Below are positions 1 through 12,000 of a DNA stretch of 64,000 nucleotides, piece by piece; positions within the stretch are counted from its first letter, which is position 1, and each line of letters opens with the position of its first letter. The DNA is taken from NCBI GenBank assembly GCA_030824515.1, contig JAVBXN010000014.1:1-64000 (forward strand), given 5' to 3'. The notes under the pieces are model-generated. The model had not been told where the DNA came from. It saw only the letters and a program-made list of their open reading frames with translations, and did no database searches. Source of the DNA: Pelobacter sp. (lineage in GTDB: Bacteria; Desulfobacterota; Desulfuromonadia; Geobacterales; Pseudopelobacteraceae). Made by a program: the position numbers and the translations under genes.

Positions 1-1
1 C

Positions 2-3000
2 GCTCTCAGCGCAGATCAGGTAAAAGCACTTGAAACAGCCGATATCGCCGCATTGAGCACAGCACAGTTTAATGCCCTGACCACATCCCAGATCACCAGC
101 CTGAGTACGTCTCAGATAGAGGCTCTTACAAGCACCCAGGTTGCTGCCATGGAAACGGCCGATGTTGCCGCTCTGTCGGCAGCCCAGGTAAAAGCATTGG
201 ACTCCGACATTACCGCCATGTCCTCTGATCAGATCAAAGCGCTGACCCTGGGTGCGGTTGCCGGACTTAGCACCGCGCAGGCTGCCGCGCTGGGCACTGA
301 CCAGATCATTGCCATGACCACGGCCCAGATCAAAGCTTTGACTACTGCGGATATCGCGGCCATGGGCACCGATCAGATCAAGGCATTCAGCACATCCGAC
401 ATGGCTTCTTTAACTGCCGACCAGATAAAAGCACTTGGGACAGATGACCTTGCCGCATTGAGTACCGCTCAGTTCAATGCTCTGACAACAGCCCAAATTG
501 CCGCCCTCGGCACTGGGCAGATCATTACACTGTCCACGGACCAGATCGCTGAACTGACCACACTGCAGATCAAGGCGCTTACCCAGGATCAGATCACGGC
601 CCTGACAACTTCTCAAATATTGGCGCTTGAGACAGCTGATGTCGCAACTCTTTCGGCTGTGCAGGTAAAAATATTGGGGACCGCCGACATTGTAGCTCTG
701 ACTTCAAGTCAGGTGGGCGCTTTGAACACGGCAGCCATCGCCTCCTTGACCACGCTTCAGTTGGTTACCATGGAAACCGCCGACTTTGCAGCCATGAGTT
801 CTGCACAAGTTGCCGCACTGAGTTCGGCACAGATCGCTGCCCTTGGAACGGATGATATTGCCGCTATTTCTGGGGCAGGAAACTCCGACAGTATCTTCAT
901 TAAATTTACCGGCGACATTACCACCCTCTCAACCAGCGACATAGTAGCCCTGACCCAGGGAGAGGTTAAATCACTGACCACAGCCGACATAGTAAAATTG
1001 ACCAACGAACAGTTGGCGGCCATGGAGACAAGAGACATCGCAGTTCTTAGCGCTACCCAGGTTTCATCCCTGACTACAGACCAGATTACAGCACTGACTT
1101 CCGGCCAGATTGCTGCCCTGACGACATCCGCTATTGGCGGGCTGACAACAGCCCAGATCTCGCTCTTAACCAACGAGCAGGTTGTTGCTTTAGAAACCGC
1201 TGACATTAACGTTCTGACCGTTGCCCAGATAAAAGCCCTGGAAACCGCCAGTATTGAAGCACTGACTTCCGCACAGGTACAGGCATTTAGTCCGGCTGCA
1301 ATCAGCAGCCTGTCCACGGCCCAGATTGTTGCCCTGGAATCGGCTGACTTTGCAGCCATGAGCAGTACCCAGCTCAAACAATTGTCGGCTGCACAGATCA
1401 AAGCGATGGAAACCGATGATATAGTTGCGCTGACAACTGACCAGATCGTCACACTGAGCACAACACAACTGACCGCCATGACCAGCGACCAGATAACAGC
1501 CATGGAAACGAGAGACATTGCTGTTCTGACTACCGCTCAAGTCAGTGCGCTGACTACTGCTCAGGCAGCAGCCCTGACCACAGCTCAGGTAGTGGCCTTT
1601 ACCACGGAACAGATAAAAAATCTGACTACCGGCGCCATTAAAGCATTTTCCACCGACCAGATAGCTGCCATTGAAACCGCAGACATTGCAGCTCTGACAA
1701 CGCTACAGGTAAAAACCCTGGAAACATCCGACATAGCGGCCATGAGTTCCGAACAGATAGTAGCACTGGGTACGGCTGCAATCGCCTCTTTGTCCACATC
1801 GCAGATTGCCGCAATCGAGGTGGCCGACGTTGCTGCAATGACTTCCGGTCAGGTAGCAGCGCTCAGCGGAACACAACTCAAGGCCATGAGCACTGAGCAA
1901 CTTGCTGCTCTGAATACGAACGGAGTAACTCTCACAACTGCACAAGTGCTAGCAATGTCTACCGCCAGCATTGCCTCATTGACGACAGATCAGATCGCGG
2001 CGATTTCATCGGCAGCAATTGCAGTAATGACAACCGCACAGGTAAAAGCCTTCACAACCGACCAGATGGTTGCACTCAGTTCAGACCAGCTCAGGGCATT
2101 AACGACCGGAGATATGGTGGCGCTGTCCACTGATCAGGTGGCGGCAATTGAATCATCGGATATATCCGCACTAAGAACAGAACAGATCAAGGCCATGGAA
2201 ACAGCCGACGTGGCTGCCTTCACTTCCGATCAGATCTCTGTTCTGACAACCGACCAGATACTTGCCATGTCAACCTCACAGATCAGGGCCTTGACAACCG
2301 ACCAGATCGTTGCTCTGGGCACAGATCATATCAAAACGCTGACGACTGCCCAGATTGCTGCACTTGCAACGAACCAGATTGCAGCAATCGAGACTAATGA
2401 CATCGCCGCCTTGACCACAACCCAGTTGAAGGCCATGTCAACCTCACAGATAAAAGCCCTGACAACAGACCAGATTTCAGCCCTTACCACTGCAGACGTT
2501 GCCACTCTGAGTACATCACAGTTTACTGCTCTGGCAACGGACACGCTGAATGCCTTTAGAACGGATCAGTTTGCGGCCTTAAGCACGGCAAATATTGCCA
2601 GCTTAACAACAGCACAGATTGCCGGTTTGAGTAATGATGATGTGGCTGCTTTGACCACAGCCCAGGCAAGGGCTCTTACAACGGCCTCCATCGCTGCTCT
2701 CACCACAGCTAATGTTGTGGCGCTTGAAACCGCAGACATCAACAAACTGACAACAGCGCAGATAAGTGCCTTTGAAACTGCTGATATCCAGGCCTTGAGT
2801 TCTGCCCAGATCGCGGCATTGACCACCGCAGGAATCGCAGCACTTACAACGGATCAGGTCCACGCACTTGCCGGAGAAGACATTGCCGCTCTCAGTTCTG
2901 CGCAGTTGAAAGCGTTCAGCTCCGCTCAATTTGCAGCTTTGGCTTCAGATGCCATGAACGTTCTTACAACAGTACAAATTTCTGCATTGAGTACTACTGC

Positions 3001-6000
3001 CATCAGCAACCTTACGACAGATCAGATTGCCGGCTTGAGCAACGACAATATTGCCGCCCTGACTACCGCGCAGGCAAAGGCACTGAGCACCTCTTCGATA
3101 GCTGCTCTTACTACTGACAATGTTACTGCCCTTGAAACAGCTGACATTAACCAGCTCACATCCGCACAGGTCCAGGCTTTTGAAACCGCTGATTTGCAGG
3201 CGATGAGCGCGGAGCAGATAAAGGCTTTCAATACTGCCGGTATTGCTGCACTGACCACATCCCAGATTGCTGCACTGGCGGCAGAAGACATCGCCGCTCT
3301 CGGAACCGCCCAGATCAAGGTTCTGAGTTCAGCGCAGTTTAACGCTCTGGTGACTGACGCATTGAATGCTCTTGGAACAAATCAATTTGCTGCATTGAAC
3401 ACTACCAATATAGCTGCCCTCGGAACAACCCAGGTTGCCGGGCTCAGCAACGAGAATGTTGCCGCACTTACCACAGCCCAGGTAAAGGCTCTGAGCACTT
3501 CTTCGATAGCCGCGCTGACTACCGACAATGTCACTGCGCTTGAGACCGCGGATATCAATCAGCTTACCACTGCGCAGGTAAGGGCCCTTGAAACAGCCGA
3601 TCTGCAGGCAATGAGTGCAGATCAGATCAAGGCATTCAGCACTGCCGGCATTGCAGCACTGACCACGTCACAGGTTGCCGCCCTGGCAGCAGAGGATGTT
3701 ACCGCACTCAGCAGCTCACAGATGAAAGCCTTTACCACGGCTCAGTTTGCCGCCTTGACAACCGATGCTTTGAACGGCCTTACCACGACACAGTTTGCGG
3801 CACTCAATACGGCATCCATCAATGCTTTGACTTCTGATCAGATCGGCGGGCTCAGCAACGAGAACATTGCCGCACTTACCACCGCCCAGGTAAAGGCTCT
3901 GAGTACTTCTGCAATAGCGGCCCTGACAACCGACAATATTGTAGCACTCGGGACCAGCGAAATTAACTTGTTGAGCACTGCCCAGGTCAGAGCTCTGGAA
4001 ACCGCCGACCTTCAAGCGATGAGCCAAGACCAGATCAAGGCCTTCAGTACCGCAGCTATCGCCGCCCTCAGCACTTCACAGGTGGCATCACTGTCAGCAG
4101 ATGTTATCGGCACTCTTGGGACATCCAGCATTGCTGCCCTGAGTACATCGCAGTTTGCAGCCCTGGCAACAGATGCCTTGAACACAATGGGTACAGCCCA
4201 ATTTGCTGCCATCAGCACTTCAAACATAGCTGCACTCAGCACCAGCCAGGTTGCAAGCCTGTCCAACGAGAATGTTGCCGCACTTACCACCGATCAGGTA
4301 AAAGCACTTAACACCGCATCTATAGCCGCACTCACCACAGGCAATATAGGAGCCCTTGGTACTTCATCCATTAACATGCTGAATACAGCCCAGGTGAGAG
4401 CCCTTGAATCAGCCGATCTGCAGGCAATGAACTCATCCCAAATAGCGGCACTGTCTACGGATGGAATTAAATCCCTGGGCACAGCACAGGTCGCCGGTCT
4501 GAGCAATGATAATGTTGCCGCTCTTACAACGGACCAGGTAAAAGCCCTTACTACCGCAGCCATCGCCGCCCTGACCACGGGTAACGTTACCGCCCTTGAA
4601 ACCGCTGACATCAATCAGCTTTCAGCCGCTCAGGTCAAAGCTTTTGAAACAGCCGATCTGCAGGCAATGAGCCCGGACCAGATCAAGGCTTTCAGCACGG
4701 CTGCAATTGCAGCCATGACCACGGCACAGATTAATGCTCTTGTCGGAGAAGACATAGCAGCCTTTGATTCTGTCCAACTGAATGCATTGAATACCGCTCA
4801 AATTGCCGCACTGGCGACTGATGCCTTAAACAGCCTCACCACTACCCAGTTTGCAGATCTTGGCACCGCATCCATAAAAGCCTTGACTTCAAGCCAGGTG
4901 GCAGGGCTCAGCAATGACAATATTTCTGCACTGACCACAGACCAGATCAAAGTTCTCAGCACATCTGCCATTGCAGCATTGACAACCGACAACGTTGTTG
5001 CGCTTAGCACTGCTGATATCAACCAACTCACAACAGCCCAAGTCCGTGCTCTTGAAACGACTGACCTCCAGGCAATGACCCCTGATCAGATCAAGGCTTT
5101 AAACACGGCTGGTATTGCCGCCTTGACCACATCACAGATTGCATCACTGGCTGCTGAAGACGTTGCCTCCATGGGAACAGCCCAGATCAAGGCCCTGGGT
5201 ACAGCACAGTTTGCCGCACTGGCAACTGATGCATTGAATGCCTTGGGTACGGCCCAGTTTGCCGCCCTGTCTACCGCCAATATTGCCGCTTTGGGCACGA
5301 CCCAGATTTCCGGGTTGAGTTATGAAAATGTTGCGGCTCTAAGCACGGACCAGATTAAAGCCCTTTCTACTACCGCCATTGCCGCACTTACAACTGACAA
5401 CGTGTTAGCGCTTGAAACCGCTGACATAAATCAACTTTCAACATCTCAGGTCAAAGCCTTTGAAACAGCCGATCTGCAAGCTATGAGTGCAGATCAGATC
5501 AAGGCATTCAGCACGGCAGCCATTGCCGCACTGACCACGGCACAGATTCACGCTCTTGCAGGTGAAGATGTCGCCGCCTTCGATTCTACCCAGCTGAATG
5601 CGCTGAAGACATCTCAGATTGCCGCCCTGACTACAGACGCTTTAAATGGTCTTACCACAAGTCAGTTCGCAGATCTTGGCACCGCATCCATCAAAGCCTT
5701 GTCATCAGGCCAGATGGCAGGTCTCAGCAATGACAATGTTGCGGCTCTGACCTCTGACCAGGTGAAAGTTCTCAGTACTTCTGCCATTGCAGCCCTGACA
5801 ACTGAAAATGTTGCCGCACTTGGGACAGCTAATATCAATCAACTCACCACAACTCAGGTGCAGGCTTTTGAGACAGCCGATCTGCAGGCCATGAGCGCGG
5901 AACAGATCAAATCTTTTAGCACCGCCGGTATTGCAGCCCTGACCACATCACAGATAGCAGCCCTGGCAGCAGAGGACATCGCTTCTCTGGGGACCTCCCA

Positions 6001-9000
6001 GATCAAGGCCCTGAGTACGTCACAGTTTGCCGCTCTGGCAACAGACGCATTGAATTCCTTGGGAACTGCTCAGTTTGCAGCTCTGGCCACAGCCAACATT
6101 GCTTCACTGAGTACAACCCAGGTTGCCGCATTGAGTAATGAAAACGTCGCTGCCCTGACCACGGATCAGGTAAAAGCCCTTTCCACTGCAGCTATCGCCG
6201 CGCTGACCACTGACAATGTGACAGGTCTTGAAACAGCAGACATCAACAGGCTGACAACAGCACAGGTAAAGGCTATTGAAACGGCTGATCTTCAGGCCAT
6301 GAGTCCTGAGCAGATCAAAGCCTTCAGCACTGCCGCAATTGCAGCATTGACAACCGATCAGATAAGGACGCTGGCTGCTGAAGATATTTCCGCTCTGAGC
6401 ACGGCCCAGATGAAGGCACTCAGCACTGCTCAATTTGCGGCACTGGCAACAGAAGCGTTGAACAGCCTTACTACAGAACAGTTTGCGGCGCTGAGCACTT
6501 CTTATATTGCTGCCCTTACAACTACCCAGGTTGAAGCCATTTCAGAATCCGCCATCGGTGTCATGAACACGAGCCAAGTCAAAGCTCTTACCACGGCTGC
6601 CATTGCCGCCCTTTCAACTGATAATGTCATAGCACTCTCGACCGAATGCATCAGCGTCCTGACCACGGCCCAGGTAAACGCATTTGAAACTGCCGACCTG
6701 AAGGCCATGAGTCCTCAGCAGATTGGAGCCATAAATACTGCCGGTATTGCCGCACTGACCACGTCACAGGTTGCCGCTCTGGCTGCTGATGATATCGCCG
6801 CTTTCGGGACAGCTCAAATCAGGGCCTTGAGCACCGCACAGTTTGCTGTTCTTGCAACAGACGCGCTGAATGCGCTTGGAACCGGTCAGTTTGCGGCTCT
6901 TGCCACGGCCAATATCGCTACCCTGACCACTTCACAAGTCGCCGCGCTGAGCAATGAAAATGTTGCGGCTCTGACAACCGCACAAATAAAAGCTCTTGCA
7001 ACAGCATCAATCGCGGCTCTCACCACCGATAACGTGGTTGCACTTGAAACTGCAGACATAGCTAATCTGACAACTGCTCAGGTAAAAGCTTTCGAAACGG
7101 CAGATATTCAGGCCATGAGTTCTGCCCAGATCGCAGCCTTTAGTACCACGGCCATAGCAGCAATGACCACCGATCAGATCAGCGTTTTATCAGCAGAAGA
7201 CATTGCCGCTTTGGGCACAGCTCAGATGAAAGCATTAACTACCGCACAGTTTGCAGCTCTGGCTACTGATGCATTGAACAGCCTGACTACCACCCAGTTT
7301 GCTGCACTGAGCACCTCCAATATTGCGGCTCTGAGTACCACCCAGATTTCCGGACTCAGCAGCAGTGACATAGCTGCCCTGACTACTGCTCAGGTAAAAG
7401 CCCTGAGTACTTCTGCCATAGCAGCATTGACCACCGACAATGTGGTCGCATTGAGCACTACCAGTATTAATAAGTTGTCAACTGCCCAGATCCAGGCAAT
7501 CGAGACCGCCGATCTTAAGGCCCTCGGTTCGGACCAGATTGCAGCCTTGACTACTGCTGGCACCGCATCGCTTACAACCGCACAGATGAAGGCTCTGGCC
7601 GCGGAAGACGTAGCTGCCATGGGAACATCCAATATCGCGGCTCTGGGATCAGCTCAATTCGGAGCACTGGTGTCAAATGCCATTCTTTCCCTCGGAACGG
7701 ACCAACTGGCCGCCCTTAGAACAGATGTAATTGCAACCCTTACAACGGGACAGATTAAAGCCTTCGATACAGCGGATATTGCTGCACTGACAACGGCACA
7801 GGTCAATGCTCTGAGCACGGCGGCTATAGTTGCTCTTACGACTGACAATGTAAAGGGTCTGGAAACCGTGGATATCAGTAAAATGACAACAGCCCAGGTC
7901 AGGGCCTTCGAAACCGCTGATCTTCGCGCCATGGATTCTGACCAGATCAAGGCTCTTTCCACTGCCGGGATTGCCGCCCTTTCTACTGCCCAGATCAGGG
8001 CTCTGGAAGGAGAAGATGTCGCAGCCTTCAATTCGTCGCAACTGAAAGCCCTGACAACGGCACAGTTCGCAGCTTTGACGACTGACGCCCTGAACGGCCT
8101 GTCAACAGCCCAGTTTGCTTCTTTGGCAACTGGCGACATTGCCGCGATGACAACCGCCCAGGCAGCAAACCTCAGTTCCGCAGCCATAGCAGCTCTGACA
8201 ACCGCTCAGGCAAAAGCCATGACCGCTGCTGCAATTGCTGCGCTGACAACCGACAATGTTATCGGTCTAGAGACAGCAGACATCAATAAACTGACGACAG
8301 CCCAGGTGAGAGCTTTAGAAACAGCAGATCTTCATGCACTGAGCTCGGACCAGATCAAAGCCTTCTCCACAGCCGCAATTGCTGCTCTTACAACTGCTCA
8401 GATCAAGGCTCTGGAGGCTGAGGATGTTGCAGCTCTGAATTCGGCGCAGATCAAGGCTTTCAGTACACTTCAGTTTTCAGCACTGACCACTGACGCGCTT
8501 AATGCCTTGAGTACAGCACAGTTTGCTGCCTTGAGCACAACCAACATTGCGGCCCTGACAACGACACAGGTCGCCGCTCTGACAACAGCTGACGTTGCAT
8601 CCCTGACAACAGCACAGGTCAAAGCCCTGAGCACCGCCGCGATAGCAGCCCTTACAACAAGCAATGTGGTTGCAATGGAAACCGCGGACATAAATCGTCT
8701 AACATCTGCACAGGTAGCGGCACTGGGAACCGATAACATCCAGGCCATGGGATCAGACCAGATAGGAGCTCTGAATACATCCGCCATCGCCGCTTTGACA
8801 ACTGCCCAGATAATAGCGCTGGAAACGGCTGATATCGCCAATTTGAGCACAGCACAAATCGGAGCCATGAAGCCGGCATCGATAGCCGCTCTTACTACAA
8901 GCCAGATAGCAGCCCTCACCTCGGCACAAGTGCAGGCTCTTGAGACAGCAGCCATCGCTGCCCTGACCACAGACCAGATAGTAGCACTTGAAACGGCCGA

Positions 9001-12000
9001 CTTTAAAGCAATGAGCACCTCACAAATATCTGTACTGACAACTGCTCAAATAGTAGCCCTGGAATCAGGTGATATTCTGGCATTAAATACTGCCGATATG
9101 GCTGCTCTGTCAGCTAACCAAATCAAGGTTTTTGCTACCGACGACATCGTTACCCTTACCTCGGCACAGGTACAGGCCCTCAGTACAGCAGCAATTGCAG
9201 CTCTGAGTACCGCTCAGATAGTCGCCATGGAAACGGATGATTTTAAAGCCATGGGTACTACGCAGATTGCAGCTTTGACCTCGGCACAGATAGGTGTGCT
9301 GGAAACAGATGACATCGTTTCATTGTCAACTGAGCAGCTTGCATCTCTTAGCACCAGGCAGATCAAGTCTCTGTCCACTGCAAGCATAGAGGCACTGACT
9401 ACCGAGCAGATACAGACTCTTAGTACGTCGGCCATAGCCGCACTCACTACGGATCAGACAAAAGCAATCGAAACTGCCGACATTAGAGCCCTGACCTCCG
9501 AGCAGTTTGCCGCATTCAGTACTGCCAGCATTTCGGTACTGGATACCGCACAGCTGCAGGCAATCAGCACAACTGACATTGCAGCAATGACCTCACGGCA
9601 GATGAAGGTTCTGGGAACTGCAAATATCGAAGCCCTGACCACAGACCAGATTCAGGCATTGAACACTTCGGCCATCGCAGCTCTTACAACGGATCAGACA
9701 AAAGCCATTGAAACTGCCGACATCAAGGCCCTGACCACCGAGCAGTTTGCCGCGATGAGCACTGCCAGTATCTCGGTACTGGATACTGCACAGCTGCAGG
9801 CAATCAGCACAACTGACATTGCAGCCATGACTTCACGACAGATGAAGGTTCTGGGAACTGCAAATATTGAAGCCCTGACTACTGATCAGGTGCGTGCTCT
9901 GAGTACGTCAGCCATCGCTGCTCTGACTACGGACCAGGTGAAAGCCATTGAAACTGCCGACATCAATGCCCTGACCACCGAGCAGTTTGCCGCGCTGAGC
10001 ACCGCCAGTATCTCTGTGCTGGACACTGCACAGCTACAAGCAATCAGTACATCAGACATAGCGTCCATGACTTCAAGGCAGCTTAAATACCTTGGAACCG
10101 CAAGCATCGAAGCTCTGACAACTGCCCAGGTGCAAGCACTAAGCACTTCAGCTATTGCGGCACTTACGACCGCTCAGGTCAGCGCTCTTGAAACCGCCGA
10201 TATCAATGCTCTGAGCTCAGAACAGTTTGTCGCACTGAGTACAGCCAGTATTGCAGCATTAGGCACCTCACAGCTTCAGGCTATCTCAACCATGGATATC
10301 GCATCGATCACCGCAAAACAGATGAAAGCTCTGGGAACAGCTGAAATTGCAGCCTTGACTACTGACCAGGTTCAAGTTCTGAATACAGCAGCCATTGCTG
10401 CGATGACCACGGCACAAACGGTTGCCATGGAAACTCAAGACATAGCAGCCTTGAGTGCAGACCAGATCAGGGCTATTTCCACAGCCAACATCGCCGCATT
10501 TGGCACATCTCAAATCATTGCGATCCAGACATCGGCCATAGCAGAGCTGACTACGTCACAGATCAGAGCCATAGGGACTGAAGATTTCGCTGCTTTGACA
10601 ACATCTCAGATCCAGGCCCTCAGCACACAGGACATGGCAGCCCTGACCACGGCTCAGATTGTTGCCCTGTCGACAGATCAGACCGTTGCTCTCACCAATG
10701 ATCAGATTGCAGCCATGACTACCGCACAGATAGTGGCCCTTGAGACAGCTGATCTGGTAAAATTGAACGCTGCCCAGATTCAGTCCATAGGGACAGCAGA
10801 TATCATCGCTCTGACCACGGGACAGATTCAGGCATTAACAACAACCCAGATTGTCGCATTGTCGGCAGATCAGATTATGGCCATGGAAACAGCAGACATA
10901 GCTGCCCTGACCACCAGCCAGGCAAATGTTCTTACTCCTGAACAGATTGCCGCATTGACCACGGTCCAGGTCACTGCATTGACTACAACCGATCTCGTGG
11001 CAATGACCACAGCCCAGATACAGTCCTTTGAAAACGCTGATGTCGCCGCACTGACCACAGATCAGATAAGAAGCCTGACCACTTCTCAGATAGCGGCACT
11101 TTCCGAGGATCAGGTCAAATCCATTGAAACGGCTGATATCGCGGTTCTTACAACAAGCCAGGCATATGCTTTGACACCTGACCAGATATCAGCTCTAAAT
11201 ACGGACCAGATAATTGCCTTTACTACCACTAATCTTGTTGCTCTGAGCACTGCCCAGATTCAGGCCCTCAATAATCCTGATATCGCAGCCCTGACAACTG
11301 GCCAGGTCATAAGCCTGACCACTTCACAGATAGCTGCATTAACGCCTGACCAGATCAACACCATGGAAACTGCGGACATTGCCGTACTGACAACTTCTCA
11401 GGTAAGGGCACTGACAGACGAGCAGATTTCCTCACTTTACACGGATCATGTCGCAGCCTTGACTACGACAGATCTTGTTGCACTGACCACACACCAGATC
11501 CAGTCCTTTAGCGCTTCAGGCATAGAGGCCTTGACCACGGGTCAGATAATAACCCTGACCACTTCACAGATTGCAGCACTGACACCGGATCAGATCAATG
11601 CTATTGAGACGACCGATATCATGGTTCTGACAACCAGCCAGATTGCCGCCTTCACAACCGAGCAGATTGAAGCCCTGAATTCCGACCAGATTTCGGTCAT
11701 CACCACAGCGGATCTCGCCGTCCTGAGCACGGCGCAGATAGCAGCCATTGAAACGCCTGATGTTGCAGCTATTTCAACATCACAGTTAATCAGCCTGTCC
11801 ACTACACATATCAGTGCGCTTACTCAAGACCAGGTTGCCTCATTGACCACAAGTCAAATAGTTGCTCTGACAACGGCTCAGTTCAATGCTATGACAACAG
11901 ATCAGATAACCGCACTCACAACTTCGCAGGCCTATGCCATGGAAACAGCCGACATCGCCGCACTTACAACGTCTCAGATTGTCGCGTTGAAAACCGAAGA

